From: Aeromonas taiwanensis
Lineage (GTDB): Bacteria > Pseudomonadota > Gammaproteobacteria > Enterobacterales > Aeromonadaceae
Length of the DNA: 64,000 nucleotides
Reading direction: 5' to 3'
Assembly: GCF_000820165.1 (NCBI RefSeq)
Contig: NZ_CDDD01000058.1
Span: 62,001 to 126,000, forward strand
Shown here piece after piece: positions 38,997 through 47,341 of the stretch (positions within the stretch are counted from its first letter, which is position 1; each line of letters begins with the position of its first letter). The translations under genes and the position numbers were made by a program. The notes below the pieces were generated by a model. The model saw nothing but the letters and a program-made list of their open reading frames with translations. It was not told the DNA's origin and ran no database searches.

Positions 38997-39671
38997 TCAG
39001 GCCTGGCGTGCCGTCGTCTGCAAGCCAGCCAGGCTGGCGTCGCCCACCAGCTTGTGGCTGAGGTAACGCAGCAACACGCCGTAGAGCGGCACAAACAGGC
39101 CCAGGCTTATCAGCAGCTTGAACACGTAATCCACGGTGGCGATCTCGACCCAGTGCTCGGCCATGAAGGGATCCGTGCTGCGCCAGAAGGCGATGCTGAA
39201 GAAGGTGATGGTGTCTACCAGGTTGCCAAACAGGGTGGAGGCGGCCGGCGCGACCCACCAGGCTTTCAGCAGGCGCAGGCGGTTGAACACCACCACGTCC
39301 ATGAACTGGCCCACCAGATAGGCCATAAAGCTGGCCAGGGCGATGCGCGCCACGAAGAGGTTGAACTCCGCCAACTGGCCGACGCCCTGGAAGCCCCCTT
39401 CGAAGAAGAGCACCGAGAGCACGTAGGAGATGGCCAGCGCCGGCAGCATCACGGTCTGGATGATCCTGCGCGCCAAGCCGGCGCCGAAGATCCGCACCGT
39501 CAGATCGGTGGCCAGGAAGATGAACGGGAAGCTGAACGCACCCCAGGTGGTGTGGAAGCCGAAGATGGTGATCGGCAGCTGCACCAGATAGTTGCTGCTG
39601 GCGATGATCAGGATGTGGAACAACGAGAGACGCACCAGCGCCGTCTGGTGCTGAGCAGGGGTCAGATTCAT
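38997..39671 (-). CDS. yhhQ: queuosine precursor transporter YhhQ
   Basis: This is a 224-residue polytopic inner-membrane protein of the YhhQ/QueT (DUF165) family, which imports preQ0/preQ1 for queuosine synthesis. Family segments include FHILIIASSNYLVQLPITIFG, TWGAFSFPFIFLATDLTVRIFG, FMAYLVGQFMDVVVFNRLR and STLFGNLVDTITFF. The ATG at 39671 follows AAGG, which lies inside a preQ1-I type riboswitch. An open frame to 39755 is not used. Confidence 0.94.
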   Translation of the reverse strand: MNLTPAQHQTALVRLSLFHILIIASSNYLVQLPITIFGFHTTWGAFSFPFIFLATDLTVRIFGAGLARRIIQTVMLPALAISYVLSVLFFEGGFQGVGQLAEFNLFVARIALASFMAYLVGQFMDVVVFNRLRLLKAWWVAPAASTLFGNLVDTITFFSIAFWRSTDPFMAEHWVEIATVDYVFKLLISLGLFVPLYGVLLRYLSHKLVGDASLAGLQTTARQA

Positions 39672-39678
39672 ATTGTGA

Positions 39679-39709
39679 CCTTTTTGGTTAATGGGGTTAG
39701 GGAACCCAT
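39679..39709 (-). promoter_or_regulatory. preQ1-I riboswitch controlling yhhQ translation
   Basis: The minus strand shows the compact preQ1-I layout. P1 is ATGGG (39709-39705) with CCCAT (39695-39691). The loop is TTCCCTAAC. An A-rich tail (TAACCAAAAAGG) ends in the Shine-Dalgarno AAGG at 39682-39679. The loop CCT can pair with AGG to form the pseudoknot P2 and hide the ribosome binding site. It resembles the Thermoanaerobacter tengcongensis aptamer closely (CTGGGT...TAACCCCAGTTAACA). The gene behind it transports preQ1 precursors, which fits feedback control. Confidence 0.85.
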
Positions 39710-39822
39710 ATCGCCACCATGGCGATAATCGAGGGGCGGGATTATACGCCCCCAAATTGATAGTTCAATCTTTATGCGGCTATTTCGAACAGTGGCGACT
39801 CACATTCGGAACCGGCCAGGGG

Positions 39823-40110
39823 TCAGTTCCCGTATTGCCGGGCGAGCCAGAGCAGCGCCTCGATGTCCGCCGGTTGCACCGCCGCCAGCCAGCAACCGCT
39901 GTGGTGTTCGAACTCGAGCCGAAGGCGGCTCCCCTCAAACTCCAGCAGCCAGCCGTGACGATCGGCCCCCCACTCCCGCTCGAGCGCCACCAGCTCCCAT
40001 TCCTGCAACAGGGCTTCGGCCAGCACTGGAAAACTGTCCCAGTCGAGCGCCGGGCACGTCAGCATCACCACCCCGGCCTCTTTGTCTATCTGCGTGATCC
40101 GCCAGTTCAT
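39823..40110 (-). CDS. DUF3630 family small protein
   Basis: This 95-residue cytoplasmic protein (MNWRITQIDKEAGVVMLTCPALDWDSFPVLAEALL) resembles the DUF3630 family found in Aeromonas, Shewanella and Vibrio. No function is known. The ATG at 40110 follows GAGGAACC; the longer frame overlaps selO. It starts 10 bp after selO and is probably co-transcribed with it. Confidence 0.8.
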   Translation of the reverse strand: MNWRITQIDKEAGVVMLTCPALDWDSFPVLAEALLQEWELVALEREWGADRHGWLLEFEGSRLRLEFEHHSGCWLAAVQPADIEALLWLARQYGN

Positions 40111-40120
40111 TCCCGGTTCC

Positions 40121-41548
40121 TCAACTGCTGCAAGAGAGTTCGCCGCCGCAATACCAACCCGGATGCGGGGTCGCCAGGTCCTCGTATTCGGGCTGCTCGT
40201 CAAAGGGGTGCTGCAAGGCCGCAAAGAGCCGCTCGAGCGGTTCCATGTCGCCCCGCTCGGCCGCGTCGATCACCTGCTGGGCCAGGGCGTTGCGCAGCAC
40301 ATACTTGGGATTGAGTGCGTCCATCCGTGCCTTGCGCTCCCCATCCTCGCTCCCTTCCCGAGCAAGGCGAGCCCGATAGCTTTCGAGCCATTCCTGCCAG
40401 GCGGCCGGGTCCGGCAACAGCGCCAGCAGGCTGGCGGGCCATGCCCCCTGCGTGGCCAGCATCCCCAGCCGGCGCAGGAAGAGGTGATAGTCCACCCCGT
40501 GCGCCGCCAGCAGCCGGAACAGCTCGCGGAACAGCGCCGGATCCTCCTCTTCCCACACCGCCAGCCCCAGCTTGGCGCGCATCAGCTCGGAGTAGTGCAG
40601 CATCAGCTGGTGCTCGTACTGGGCCAGGGCCGACGCCAGGGCGTCCCCCTCGACGTGACCGGCCAGCGCCTGGGCCAGCTTCTGCAGGTTCCAGTAGCCG
40701 ACCGCCGGCTGCTGATCCAGTGCATAGCGGCCGCCCGGGTCCGAGTGGTTGCAGACGAAGTCCGGCACATAGGCATCGATGAAGCCGTAAGGGCCGTAGT
40801 CCAGGGTCAGCCCGAGCAGGGACATGTTGTCCGTGTTCATCACTCCGTGGCAGAAGCCCGCCGCCTGCCACTTGGCGATGAGGCGAGCGGTGCGGCGCAC
40901 CACCTCGGCAAACAGCTCGGCGCCATCGCTCAACTCGGGGAAGTGGTGACGCAGCAGGTAATCGATCAGCAAGGGGATCTTCTCTCCCTGCCCGCTCCAG
41001 GCGAAGTACTCCACATGGCCGAAGCGCAGGTGGCTGGGTGCCGTGCGCAGCACGGTCGCCCCCGTCTCCACCTGCTCCCGGTAGACCGGCTCCTGGCTGC
41101 CCACCAGCACCAGGGCCCGGGTAGTGGGAATGCCGAGGGCATGGAGCGCCTCGGAGGCGAGATACTCGCGGATGCTGGAGCGCAGCACGGCGCGGCCGTC
41201 GCCGAAACGGGAGAAGGGAGTCTTGCCCGCCCCCTTCAGGTGCAGATCCCAGCGGCTGCCGTCCGGGGCCAGCTGTTCACCCAGCAACAGGGCGCGGCCA
41301 TCACCGAGGCGCGGGCTGTAACCGCCAAACTGGTGGCCCGCATAGACCTGTGCCACCGGCTGCATGCCGGGCAGGGGCTGACCATGGCCACAGCAGGCGA
41401 GCCAGTCGGCTGCGCTGACCCCATCCAGCCCCAGCTCCCGCAGCAACTCCTGGTTGAGGTGCAGCAGCCTGGGTTCATGCAGGGGTTGGGGTGCCACGGC
41501 TTCGCAGGCCCAGGGCAGTTCGGTGGCGAAAGTGTTGATCAGCTTCAT
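40121..41548 (-). CDS. selO: protein adenylyltransferase SelO (YdiU)
   Basis: SelO is a pseudokinase-fold enzyme that transfers AMP to Ser/Thr/Tyr of target proteins in redox control. Its 475 residues match the family, with VYAGHQFGGYSPRLGDGRALLLGE, HLKGAGKTPFSRFGDGRAVLRSSIRE, GVMNTDNMSLLGLTLDYGPYGFID and the C-terminal SCSS (the selenocysteine position of eukaryotic SelO replaced by Ser/Cys as in E. coli). The ATG at 41548 gives MKLINTFATELPW; the extension to 41584 is not homologous. Confidence 0.94.
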   Translation of the reverse strand: MKLINTFATELPWACEAVAPQPLHEPRLLHLNQELLRELGLDGVSAADWLACCGHGQPLPGMQPVAQVYAGHQFGGYSPRLGDGRALLLGEQLAPDGSRWDLHLKGAGKTPFSRFGDGRAVLRSSIREYLASEALHALGIPTTRALVLVGSQEPVYREQVETGATVLRTAPSHLRFGHVEYFAWSGQGEKIPLLIDYLLRHHFPELSDGAELFAEVVRRTARLIAKWQAAGFCHGVMNTDNMSLLGLTLDYGPYGFIDAYVPDFVCNHSDPGGRYALDQQPAVGYWNLQKLAQALAGHVEGDALASALAQYEHQLMLHYSELMRAKLGLAVWEEEDPALFRELFRLLAAHGVDYHLFLRRLGMLATQGAWPASLLALLPDPAAWQEWLESYRARLAREGSEDGERKARMDALNPKYVLRNALAQQVIDAAERGDMEPLERLFAALQHPFDEQPEYEDLATPHPGWYCGGELSCSS

Positions 41549-41653
41549 GGTGATGGCGGTTATCCCTGCGTATGCTCGTGTCACTCTGTTATACCGCCGT
41601 CAGCCTCTCCGGGCTAACGGACGATCGCGATTATTCATTTCAAGGAGAAGAAG

Positions 41654-41956
41654 ATGCCAAAGTGGGTCTATACCCTGCCCCTGCTGGCGCTGGCCTGGGG
41701 ACATCATGCCAGGGCAGCCGACATCGACGCGGGCAAGGCCAAGGCCGCGCTCTGCGCCGCCTGCCATGGGGCAGAGGGCAAGGCGAGCGTGCCCGTCTAT
41801 CCCCACCTGGCCGGCCAGAATGCCGCCTATCTGGTGAAGCAGTTGAAAGCCTTCAAGGATGGCAGCCGCAAAGAGCCCCTGATGGTGCCCTTCATGGCGG
41901 CCCTGGCCGAGGCGGACATGGAGAACCTGGCAGCCTATTACGCCAGCTTGAAATAA
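41654..41956 (+). CDS. small periplasmic c-type cytochrome (c4/c553 family)
   Basis: This 100-residue protein has a signal peptide (cleavage after ARA, residue 21) and one heme motif, CAACH (residues 34-38). Met77 or Met81 is a candidate sixth ligand. It resembles one half of cytochrome c4 and should be an electron carrier in the periplasm. The ATG follows AAGGAGAAG. It stands alone between selO and recQ. Confidence 0.88.
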   Translation: MPKWVYTLPLLALAWGHHARAADIDAGKAKAALCAACHGAEGKASVPVYPHLAGQNAAYLVKQLKAFKDGSRKEPLMVPFMAALAEADMENLAAYYASLK

Positions 41957-41972
41957 CTCGCCTTACCCGGGC

Positions 41973-42043
41973 GACCCCGGCCCTTCCATTGCCAAAGAGG
42001 GGGTATAACAGTGCCATCCATGCTTGCGAGGGAGGCCGGGGTC
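41973..42043. terminator. long-range inverted repeat between cytochrome c gene and recQ
   Basis: GACCCCGGCC (41973-41982) and GGCCGGGGTC (42034-42043) are perfect 10-bp arms separated by 51 nt in the space between convergent genes. It may act as a terminator-like fold for both, although no T run is attached. Confidence 0.35.
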
Positions 42044-42048
42044 ACTGA

Positions 42049-43884
42049 CTACCGCCGGCAGTGCTCGATGATCAGGTCCATAAAGGCCTCTCCGAAGCGT
42101 TCCAGCTTGCGGTGGCCGACGCCGTTGATCGCCAGCATTTCGTCTTCCGTCATCGGCATCAGCTGCGCCATCTCCACCAGGGTGGCATCGTTGAACACCA
42201 CGTAGGGCGGCACCTCCTCATCCTCGGCGATCTGCTTGCGCAGGGCCCGCAGCTCCTTGAACAGCCGCTTGTCGTAGTTGGCGCTGTCGAGCAGGCCGTT
42301 GCGCTTCTCCTTGCGACTGGAGATAGGCTGCAGGCGGGGCACCGCCAGTTCCAGCTTCACCTCGCCGCGCAACACGGGTCGGGCCGCCTCGGTGAGCTGC
42401 AGCACCAGGTTGCGGGTGATGTTCTGGGTCAAGAGCCCCTTGTGGATCAGCTGGCGGATCACGCTCATCCAGTATTCGTGGCTCTGATCCTTGCCGATGC
42501 CGTAGGTCGAGAGCTTGTCGTGGCCGTGATCCTTGATGCGCTGGTTCAGCGACCCGCGCAGCACCTCGACCACATAACCCACACCGAAATTCTGCCCCAC
42601 CCGCCAGACGCAGGAGAGCGCCTTCTGGGCATCTTCGGTACCGTCATAACTTTTGGGCGGATCGAGACAGATGTCGCAGTTGCCGCACGGCTTGTCGTTG
42701 TACTCGCCGAAGTAGTTGAGCAGCACCTGGCGACGGCAGGTCTGCGCTTCGGCAAAGGCGGCCATCACGTTGAGCTTGTACTGCTCCACCTGCAGCTGCT
42801 GCGGGTTCTCGATGTTGTCGAGCAGGCGGCGAACCCGACCGATGTCGGCGGGATCGTAGAGCAGCAGCGCCTCGGCCGGGGTGCCGTCACGGCCGGCACG
42901 GCCGGTCTCCTGATAGTAGGATTCGATGTTCTTCGGGATGTCATAGTGCACCACGAAGCGCACGTTGGGCTTGTCGATGCCCATGCCGAACGCCACCGTC
43001 GCGACCACGATCTCGACGTCATCCTTGAGGAAGGCTTCCTGGGTCTGCTGGCGCAGCTCCAGCGGCAGACCGGCGTGATAGGGCGCCGCCTTGCAGCCGT
43101 GACGGGAGAGCCGCTCGGCCACCTCCTCCACCCGGTTACGGCTGGAACAGTAGACGATGCCACAGTTGCCCTTCTGGCTCTGCACGTAGCGCAGCAGCTG
43201 TTCGGCCGCCTTGAACTTCTCCACCAGGCTGTAGCGGATGTTGGGCCGATCGAAGCTGGCGGTGTGGATATAGGGATCGTTCAGCTCCAGCCGGTGCAGC
43301 ATGTCGCTGCGGGTCGCCTCGTCGGCGGTGGCGGTGAGCGCCACCACGGGCACCTGGGGGAACCACTGCTTGAGCCGCCCGAGCGCCGCGTATTCGGGGC
43401 GAAAATCGTGACCCCACTGGGAGACGCAGTGGGCCTCGTCGATGGCGAACAGACCGAGGGGCAGCTCCGCCAGCCGATCCATGAACTCGTGCTGCAGCAG
43501 GCGTTCGGGGGAAACATAAACCAGCTTGATCTCGCCGCGACGCATGGCGGCGAAGTTCTGGATCATCTCCTCCCGACTCAGAGCCGAGTTGATGTAGACC
43601 GCCGCCACACCGTTGGCACGCAGGCTGTCCACCTGATCCTTCATCAGTGAAATCAAGGGGGAAACCACCACTCCGAGTCCGGGCCGCAGCAGTGCCGGGA
43701 TCTGGTAGCAGAGCGACTTGCCGCCGCCGGTCGGCTTGAGCACCAGGGCATCACGCCCTGCCACTATCTGCTCGATGATATCGAGCTGGCCAGGCCGAAA
43801 CTGCTGATAGCCGAAGACCGCCTGCAGCAGGGCAAGGGGGGTCTCTGGCTGGGCGTCAGGCAGGGTTTCGGCAATCGCGGTCAT
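42049..43884 (-). CDS. recQ: ATP-dependent DNA helicase RecQ
   Basis: This 3'-5' helicase acts in RecF-pathway repair and fork processing. Its 611 residues equal the family length. Walker A is [11 protein letters not shown], the DEAH box is [18 protein letters not shown], the zinc cysteines lie in [27 protein letters not shown], and the C-terminal HRDC domain ends the protein ([21 protein letters not shown]). yigI lies divergently upstream, as is common near recQ. Confidence 0.97.
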   Translation of the reverse strand: MTAIAETLPDAQPETPLALLQAVFGYQQFRPGQLDIIEQIVAGRDALVLKPTGGGKSLCYQIPALLRPGLGVVVSPLISLMKDQVDSLRANGVAAVYINSALSREEMIQNFAAMRRGEIKLVYVSPERLLQHEFMDRLAELPLGLFAIDEAHCVSQWGHDFRPEYAALGRLKQWFPQVPVVALTATADEATRSDMLHRLELNDPYIHTASFDRPNIRYSLVEKFKAAEQLLRYVQSQKGNCGIVYCSSRNRVEEVAERLSRHGCKAAPYHAGLPLELRQQTQEAFLKDDVEIVVATVAFGMGIDKPNVRFVVHYDIPKNIESYYQETGRAGRDGTPAEALLLYDPADIGRVRRLLDNIENPQQLQVEQYKLNVMAAFAEAQTCRRQVLLNYFGEYNDKPCGNCDICLDPPKSYDGTEDAQKALSCVWRVGQNFGVGYVVEVLRGSLNQRIKDHGHDKLSTYGIGKDQSHEYWMSVIRQLIHKGLLTQNITRNLVLQLTEAARPVLRGEVKLELAVPRLQPISSRKEKRNGLLDSANYDKRLFKELRALRKQIAEDEEVPPYVVFNDATLVEMAQLMPMTEDEMLAINGVGHRKLERFGEAFMDLIIEHCRR

Positions 43885-44016
43885 GGGCTCTCCTTTGGGG
43901 TCGCCATTCTAAAGCAGCCGCCGCCCACAATAAACCTGCCATTGCGACTGTTAAGGAAGTGTTGCAGACTGGCTGGAGTTTTTACTCTGCTTTGATGACA
44001 GGGATCGGGATCAAGG

Positions 44017-44481
44017 ATGAAACAGATGCTCAAGAAGATGGCGCTCAGTGGCATTGCCAACCTGTTTGCCGAGAAGATGCCGTTCAACAAGCTGATCGGC
44101 ATGCAGGTCACCCACTACGACTTCGACAAGGTCGAACTGCGCATCAGGATGGAGGAGAAGCTGGTCGGCAATCCCTTCCACAACATACTGCACGGCGGCG
44201 TCACCGCCAGCCTGCTGGACGTGGCCGGCGGCATGATAGTCGCCGCCTCCTGCATCGACGAGCTGGAAGACTTCTCCCCCAGCTACCTCAAGGAGCGCTT
44301 CTCCCGTCTCGGCACCATCGATCTGCGGGTGGACTATCTGCGCCCGGGCCGGGGCAACGAGTTCATCGCCACCGCCCACATCATCCGCGCAGGCAGCAAG
44401 GTCGCTGTCGCCCGGATGGAACTGCACAACGAGGAAGGGACTCATATCGCCTTTGGTACCGGCACCTACCTGGTCGGCTAA
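44017..44481 (+). CDS. yigI: acyl-CoA thioesterase YigI (hotdog fold)
   Basis: This 154-residue hotdog thioesterase matches E. coli YigI, a broad medium/long-chain acyl-CoA thioesterase. It has the helix segment NILHGGVTASLLDVAGGM with the family HGG motif, then RVDYLRPGRGNEFIATAHIIRAGSKVAVARMEL. It is divergent from recQ, a pairing shared with enterics. Confidence 0.9.
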   Translation: MKQMLKKMALSGIANLFAEKMPFNKLIGMQVTHYDFDKVELRIRMEEKLVGNPFHNILHGGVTASLLDVAGGMIVAASCIDELEDFSPSYLKERFSRLGTIDLRVDYLRPGRGNEFIATAHIIRAGSKVAVARMELHNEEGTHIAFGTGTYLVG

Positions 44482-44604
44482 CGGCAGTTATTGCATAAAA
44501 AATGCACTGACAAGCCGATTTTAATCATTAGAATTGCTACCCCCTCCCCCGTTCAGGGTCCATACTGAAAGTCGGGATTGTGTGCAGAGGGAGGATTGCA
44601 GACG

Positions 44605-45132
44605 ATGAGTGCGATACTGGCTACCCAACCATCCAGAGCCTTGTTGACACAGCTCGAGGCCATGCGCGAACAGGTGCAGACGCCTGAGTGCCGTCACTGG
44701 TTGGAACAGGAGCTGGAGGGGTATTCTCTCTGTTCACCCCTGCCGTGGTATCGGATCATTGCCTGTCGGCAACGCGGTCACTTCCTGAATCTGAAGACGG
44801 GGAAATATCTGACTTGCCACATCGGCAGCCAAACGCTAAGCCAACGCGACCTGGCCCAAATTCAGTTCATCTATGCCCGTGAACCCGCCGCCCACTATTT
44901 GCTGCGTCATGATTCCCATATCGAGCCCTGGCCGGACCAACTGCTGGAAGCGTATCGAGAACAGTTGATCCCCGACCATCTCTGCCTGCAGGCCTGGCAT
45001 GAGCCAGTGTCTTCGCTGCGTTCACAACTGATGGAGGGAATAGCACATTTCATTAGTGAGTACCCGAAGCATGCGGCTCTGCAAGCCCAACACGGCTTCA
45101 AGGCATTGCGGCATCAACACTGGCACATCTGA
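44605..45132 (+). CDS. hypothetical protein, possible AbiTii-type domain
   Basis: This 175-residue protein has a good ribosome binding site (GGGAGG, 10 bases before ATG 44605). The N-terminal 50 residues (LLTQLEAMREQVQTPECRHWLEQELEGYSLCSPLPWYRII) resemble AbiTii domains, which have a helix, then W-x-x-x-E-L-x-G-Y and a P-x-Y-R segment. The rest is unrecognised. It lies beside tRNA-Pro and is less GC-rich than its neighbours, so it may be an accessory (defence-linked) gene. The domain call is by eye and uncertain. Confidence 0.6.
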   Translation: MSAILATQPSRALLTQLEAMREQVQTPECRHWLEQELEGYSLCSPLPWYRIIACRQRGHFLNLKTGKYLTCHIGSQTLSQRDLAQIQFIYAREPAAHYLLRHDSHIEPWPDQLLEAYREQLIPDHLCLQAWHEPVSSLRSQLMEGIAHFISEYPKHAALQAQHGFKALRHQHWHI

Positions 45133-45195
45133 GCACGCGCCTGGCGCGCAAGGAGGGCACCATCGACAGGACCCACAACGAGATTGCCACAATCT

Positions 45196-45255
45196 AGAGT
45201 GCCGGAGTCAGGATCAGACTCCACCAGCGGGCCACCGAGCGGTGGCCCTTTTATT
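45196..45255 (+). ncRNA. possible small RNA or double-hairpin terminator
   Basis: GGAGTC/GACTCC forms a short stem, followed by a second stem GGGCCACC/GGTGGCCC (45229-45236 with 45241-45248) and TTTTATT. Two stem-loops with a T tract look like the 3' part of a small RNA, but may simply terminate the AbiTii-like gene. No promoter was assigned. Confidence 0.35.
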
Positions 45256-45360
45256 GTCCGGCGCAGAACAGCTCGGCAGGCAAGACAGGAAAGCATCACA
45301 TACCATCGGACGGCGGCCAGCGACAGAGCCAGTGTCTCTTGGAGCGAAAGCCAAATACGA

Positions 45361-45388
45361 AAAGGCCGCTCAATTGAGCGGCCTTTTC
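45361..45388. terminator. terminator downstream of tRNA-Pro
   Basis: AAGGCCGCTCAATTGAGCGGCCTT is a perfect palindrome flanked by A and T runs, so it can terminate in both directions. On the minus strand it lies just after the tRNA. Confidence 0.88.
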
Positions 45389-45393
45389 TAATG

Positions 45394-45470
<77 letters not shown>

Positions 45471-45576
45471 ATGTCTGCGGGACGGGAATTTACCGAAAGC
45501 CCCGACCCGACACAAGCCTTTTTTTGCATTCGCCACAAAAAAATGGCTTTCCGCTCAACAATCCAGCGCCTTGAGG

Positions 45577-45605
45577 AAAAAAAGAACGCAGGGCTTCGTC
45601 CTGCG
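45577..45605 (-). terminator. terminator of yiiM
   Basis: On the minus strand CGCAGG and CCTGCG pair around a 7-nt loop, followed by TTCTTTTTTTCC, just after the yiiM stop. Confidence 0.7.
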
Positions 45606-45611
45606 GCCTGA

Positions 45612-46337
45612 TCATCCTTGTGGCGGCAACCGGAACTCGGCCGGCCCCAGCAGACGTCGTGACCAATCCGCCACGACCCCATGTTCCAGCCAATGGGCCG
45701 CATGCTGCCGCCAGTTCGGGGAGAGCGCCGGGTTGTCCAGCAGCAGTTGCAGATCCTCCTCGTTGCGGGGCTGGTTGAACAGGATGTCGGCGGTGCGCTT
45801 CACCGTGAGCCCGGGATAAGGACTGTCCACCAGCAACAGTTCATCCGCCGGTGCCACCCATCCCTCTTCCAGCACCCGCAGCAACCAGCCGCAGCGGCCA
45901 CTGAGCTGCATCACCTGGGACAGCTGGCCATAGCCGAACCGCTGGTTGAGCTTGAAACAGGGGGAGCGCGGCTGGCTTATCTGGATCAGTGCCTCCCCGA
46001 GGCGGTAGACATCGCCGATGCAGGCCTGCGCCTCGATGAGCCCCAGACCAGAGAGATTCTCGCCAAAGGCGGCGGGCTGCCAGGGAGCTCGGGGGGCCGG
46101 CAGGCCCAGCGCGGTTTGCCAGGTCTTCCACCAGGCATAATGCTCCGCGGGATAATAGTGCAGGGCCCGGTCCGGGCCGCCGTGATGGCGTTGATCGCTC
46201 TGTTCATCCCCCTCCAGACCGGAATAGCGGCACCACAGGGGCGTATGAGACTCGTGCTTGTCGATGGCGCTGACGAGGCCGGGGTCCAGTTCGGGATGGA
46301 TGTCGGCGCTCTGGCCGATAAAGAGGGAAATCCGCAT
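45612..46337 (-). CDS. yiiM: MOSC-domain protein YiiM
   Basis: This 241-residue MOSC-domain protein (molybdenum-cofactor binding) matches E. coli YiiM, which with molybdopterin and a flavin reductase detoxifies N-hydroxylated bases such as 6-hydroxylaminopurine. It has LEGDEQSDQRHHGGPDRALHYYP, FGENLSGLGL, and the presumed cofactor cysteine in ISQPRSPCFKLNQRFG. The start codon lies in one arm of a 10-bp inverted repeat (46331-46340 with 46359-46368). Confidence 0.9.
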   Translation of the reverse strand: MRISLFIGQSADIHPELDPGLVSAIDKHESHTPLWCRYSGLEGDEQSDQRHHGGPDRALHYYPAEHYAWWKTWQTALGLPAPRAPWQPAAFGENLSGLGLIEAQACIGDVYRLGEALIQISQPRSPCFKLNQRFGYGQLSQVMQLSGRCGWLLRVLEEGWVAPADELLLVDSPYPGLTVKRTADILFNQPRNEEDLQLLLDNPALSPNWRQHAAHWLEHGVVADWSRRLLGPAEFRLPPQG

Positions 46338-46368
46338 TCCATGCTCCTGACGGATGGGGGAATGCGGA
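46331..46368 (-). promoter_or_regulatory. hairpin sequestering the yiiM start codon
   Basis: TCCGCATTCC and GGAATGCGGA are perfect 10-bp arms around an 18-nt loop. On the yiiM mRNA the ATG is inside the 3' arm and the ribosome binding site (CAGGAGC) is in the loop, so folding would block initiation. Whether it is regulated (heat, ligand, small RNA) is unknown. Confidence 0.5.
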
Positions 46369-46378
46369 TCTTAGGAGG

Positions 46379-46415
46379 TGTTGACGCCTGGGTGCAAGGT
46401 GCACCGGCGTCAACA
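46379..46415. repeat. inverted repeat between yiiM and potI
   Basis: TGTTGACGCC and GGCGTCAACA are perfect 10-bp arms with a 17-nt loop that itself contains GGTGCACC. It lies between the end of the polyamine operon and the yiiM promoter. It may be an mRNA-end hairpin or a protein site; no T run is seen. Confidence 0.4.
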
Positions 46416-46421
46416 TCCGGG

Positions 46422-47264
46422 TCAGGCGACGGCCTGCATCTGGGTGGTCATGGCGATCTCGGCACGGCGGCGTTTTTCCGCCCGCGCCATCAGGTACCAG
46501 CTGCCGAAGGTGAACAGCGACACCGACAGCAGGATCAGGCTCGCGATGGCGTTGATCTCGGGTTTCACCCCGAGGCGCACCGCCGAGAACACCTCCATCG
46601 GCAGCGTGGTCGAGCCCGGACCAGAGACGAAGCTCGCCAGCACCAGGTCATCCAGAGAGAGGGCAAAGGACATCATGCCGCCCGCCGCCAGCGACGGGGC
46701 TATCATCGGGATGGTGATCAGGAAGAACACCTTCCACGGCTTGGCACCGAGATCCATGGCCGCCTCCTCGATGGAGAGATCCAGCTCCCGCAGCCGCGCC
46801 GACACCACGATCGCCACGTAGGCGGTACAGAAGGTGGTGTGGGCGATCCAGATCGTCACCATGCCCCGCTCGGCGGGCCACCCCACCAGCTGGGCCATGG
46901 CCACGAACAGCAACAGCAGGGACAGACCGGTGATCACCTCGGGCATGACCAGGGGGGCCGTCACCATGCCGCCGAACAGGGTACGGCCGCGGAAGTGCGG
47001 GATCCGGGTCAGCACGAAGGCCGCCACCGTGCCGAGCGCCACCGCCGCAATCGCTGTGTAGAAGGCGATCTCCAGGGAGCGGAACACGGACCCGATCAAC
47101 TGCTTGTTGTCGAGCAGGCCGAAGTACCACTTCATGGACCAGCCCCCCCACACCGTCACCAGCTTGGAGGCGTTGAAGGAGTAGATCACCATGATGACCA
47201 TGGGCAGGTAGATGAACAGCAGACCCAGCCACAGCATCAGCTTGGCAAAACCAAAGCGCCTCAT
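46422..47264 (-). CDS. potI: polyamine ABC transporter permease PotI (SpuH)
   Basis: This 280-residue permease of the putrescine/polyamine transporter has six membrane helices, starting LMLWLGLLFIYLPMVIMVIYSF. The EAA loop is EEAAMDLGAKPWKVFFLITIPMIAPS, with SLDDLVLASFVSGPGSTTLP following as in PotI/PotC. It is the last gene of the minus-strand spu-type operon. Its ATG overlaps the stop of a mini-ORF copied from the potH end. Confidence 0.94.
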   Translation of the reverse strand: MRRFGFAKLMLWLGLLFIYLPMVIMVIYSFNASKLVTVWGGWSMKWYFGLLDNKQLIGSVFRSLEIAFYTAIAAVALGTVAAFVLTRIPHFRGRTLFGGMVTAPLVMPEVITGLSLLLLFVAMAQLVGWPAERGMVTIWIAHTTFCTAYVAIVVSARLRELDLSIEEAAMDLGAKPWKVFFLITIPMIAPSLAAGGMMSFALSLDDLVLASFVSGPGSTTLPMEVFSAVRLGVKPEINAIASLILLSVSLFTFGSWYLMARAEKRRRAEIAMTTQMQAVA

Positions 47265-47341
47265 ACTTTACCCTCCAGCTCTTTGGCCTGGTTGCGGTTG
47301 AAGAGGGACGATACGGGGATGATCAGCAGCATAGTCTTCAT
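47261..47341 (-). pseudogene. mini-ORF: duplicated potH 3' end between potH and potI
   Basis: A 26-codon ORF beginning MKTMLLIIPVSS and ending FNRNQAKELEGKV repeats the last residues of PotH (IVPIILFNRNQAKELEGKV). The unit has a period of 77 bp and includes both sides of the stop/start junction. ATGA overlaps join potH to it and it to potI. The base changes are mostly silent in the FNRNQAKELEGKV part. It is either a relic or a coupling element. Confidence 0.78.
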
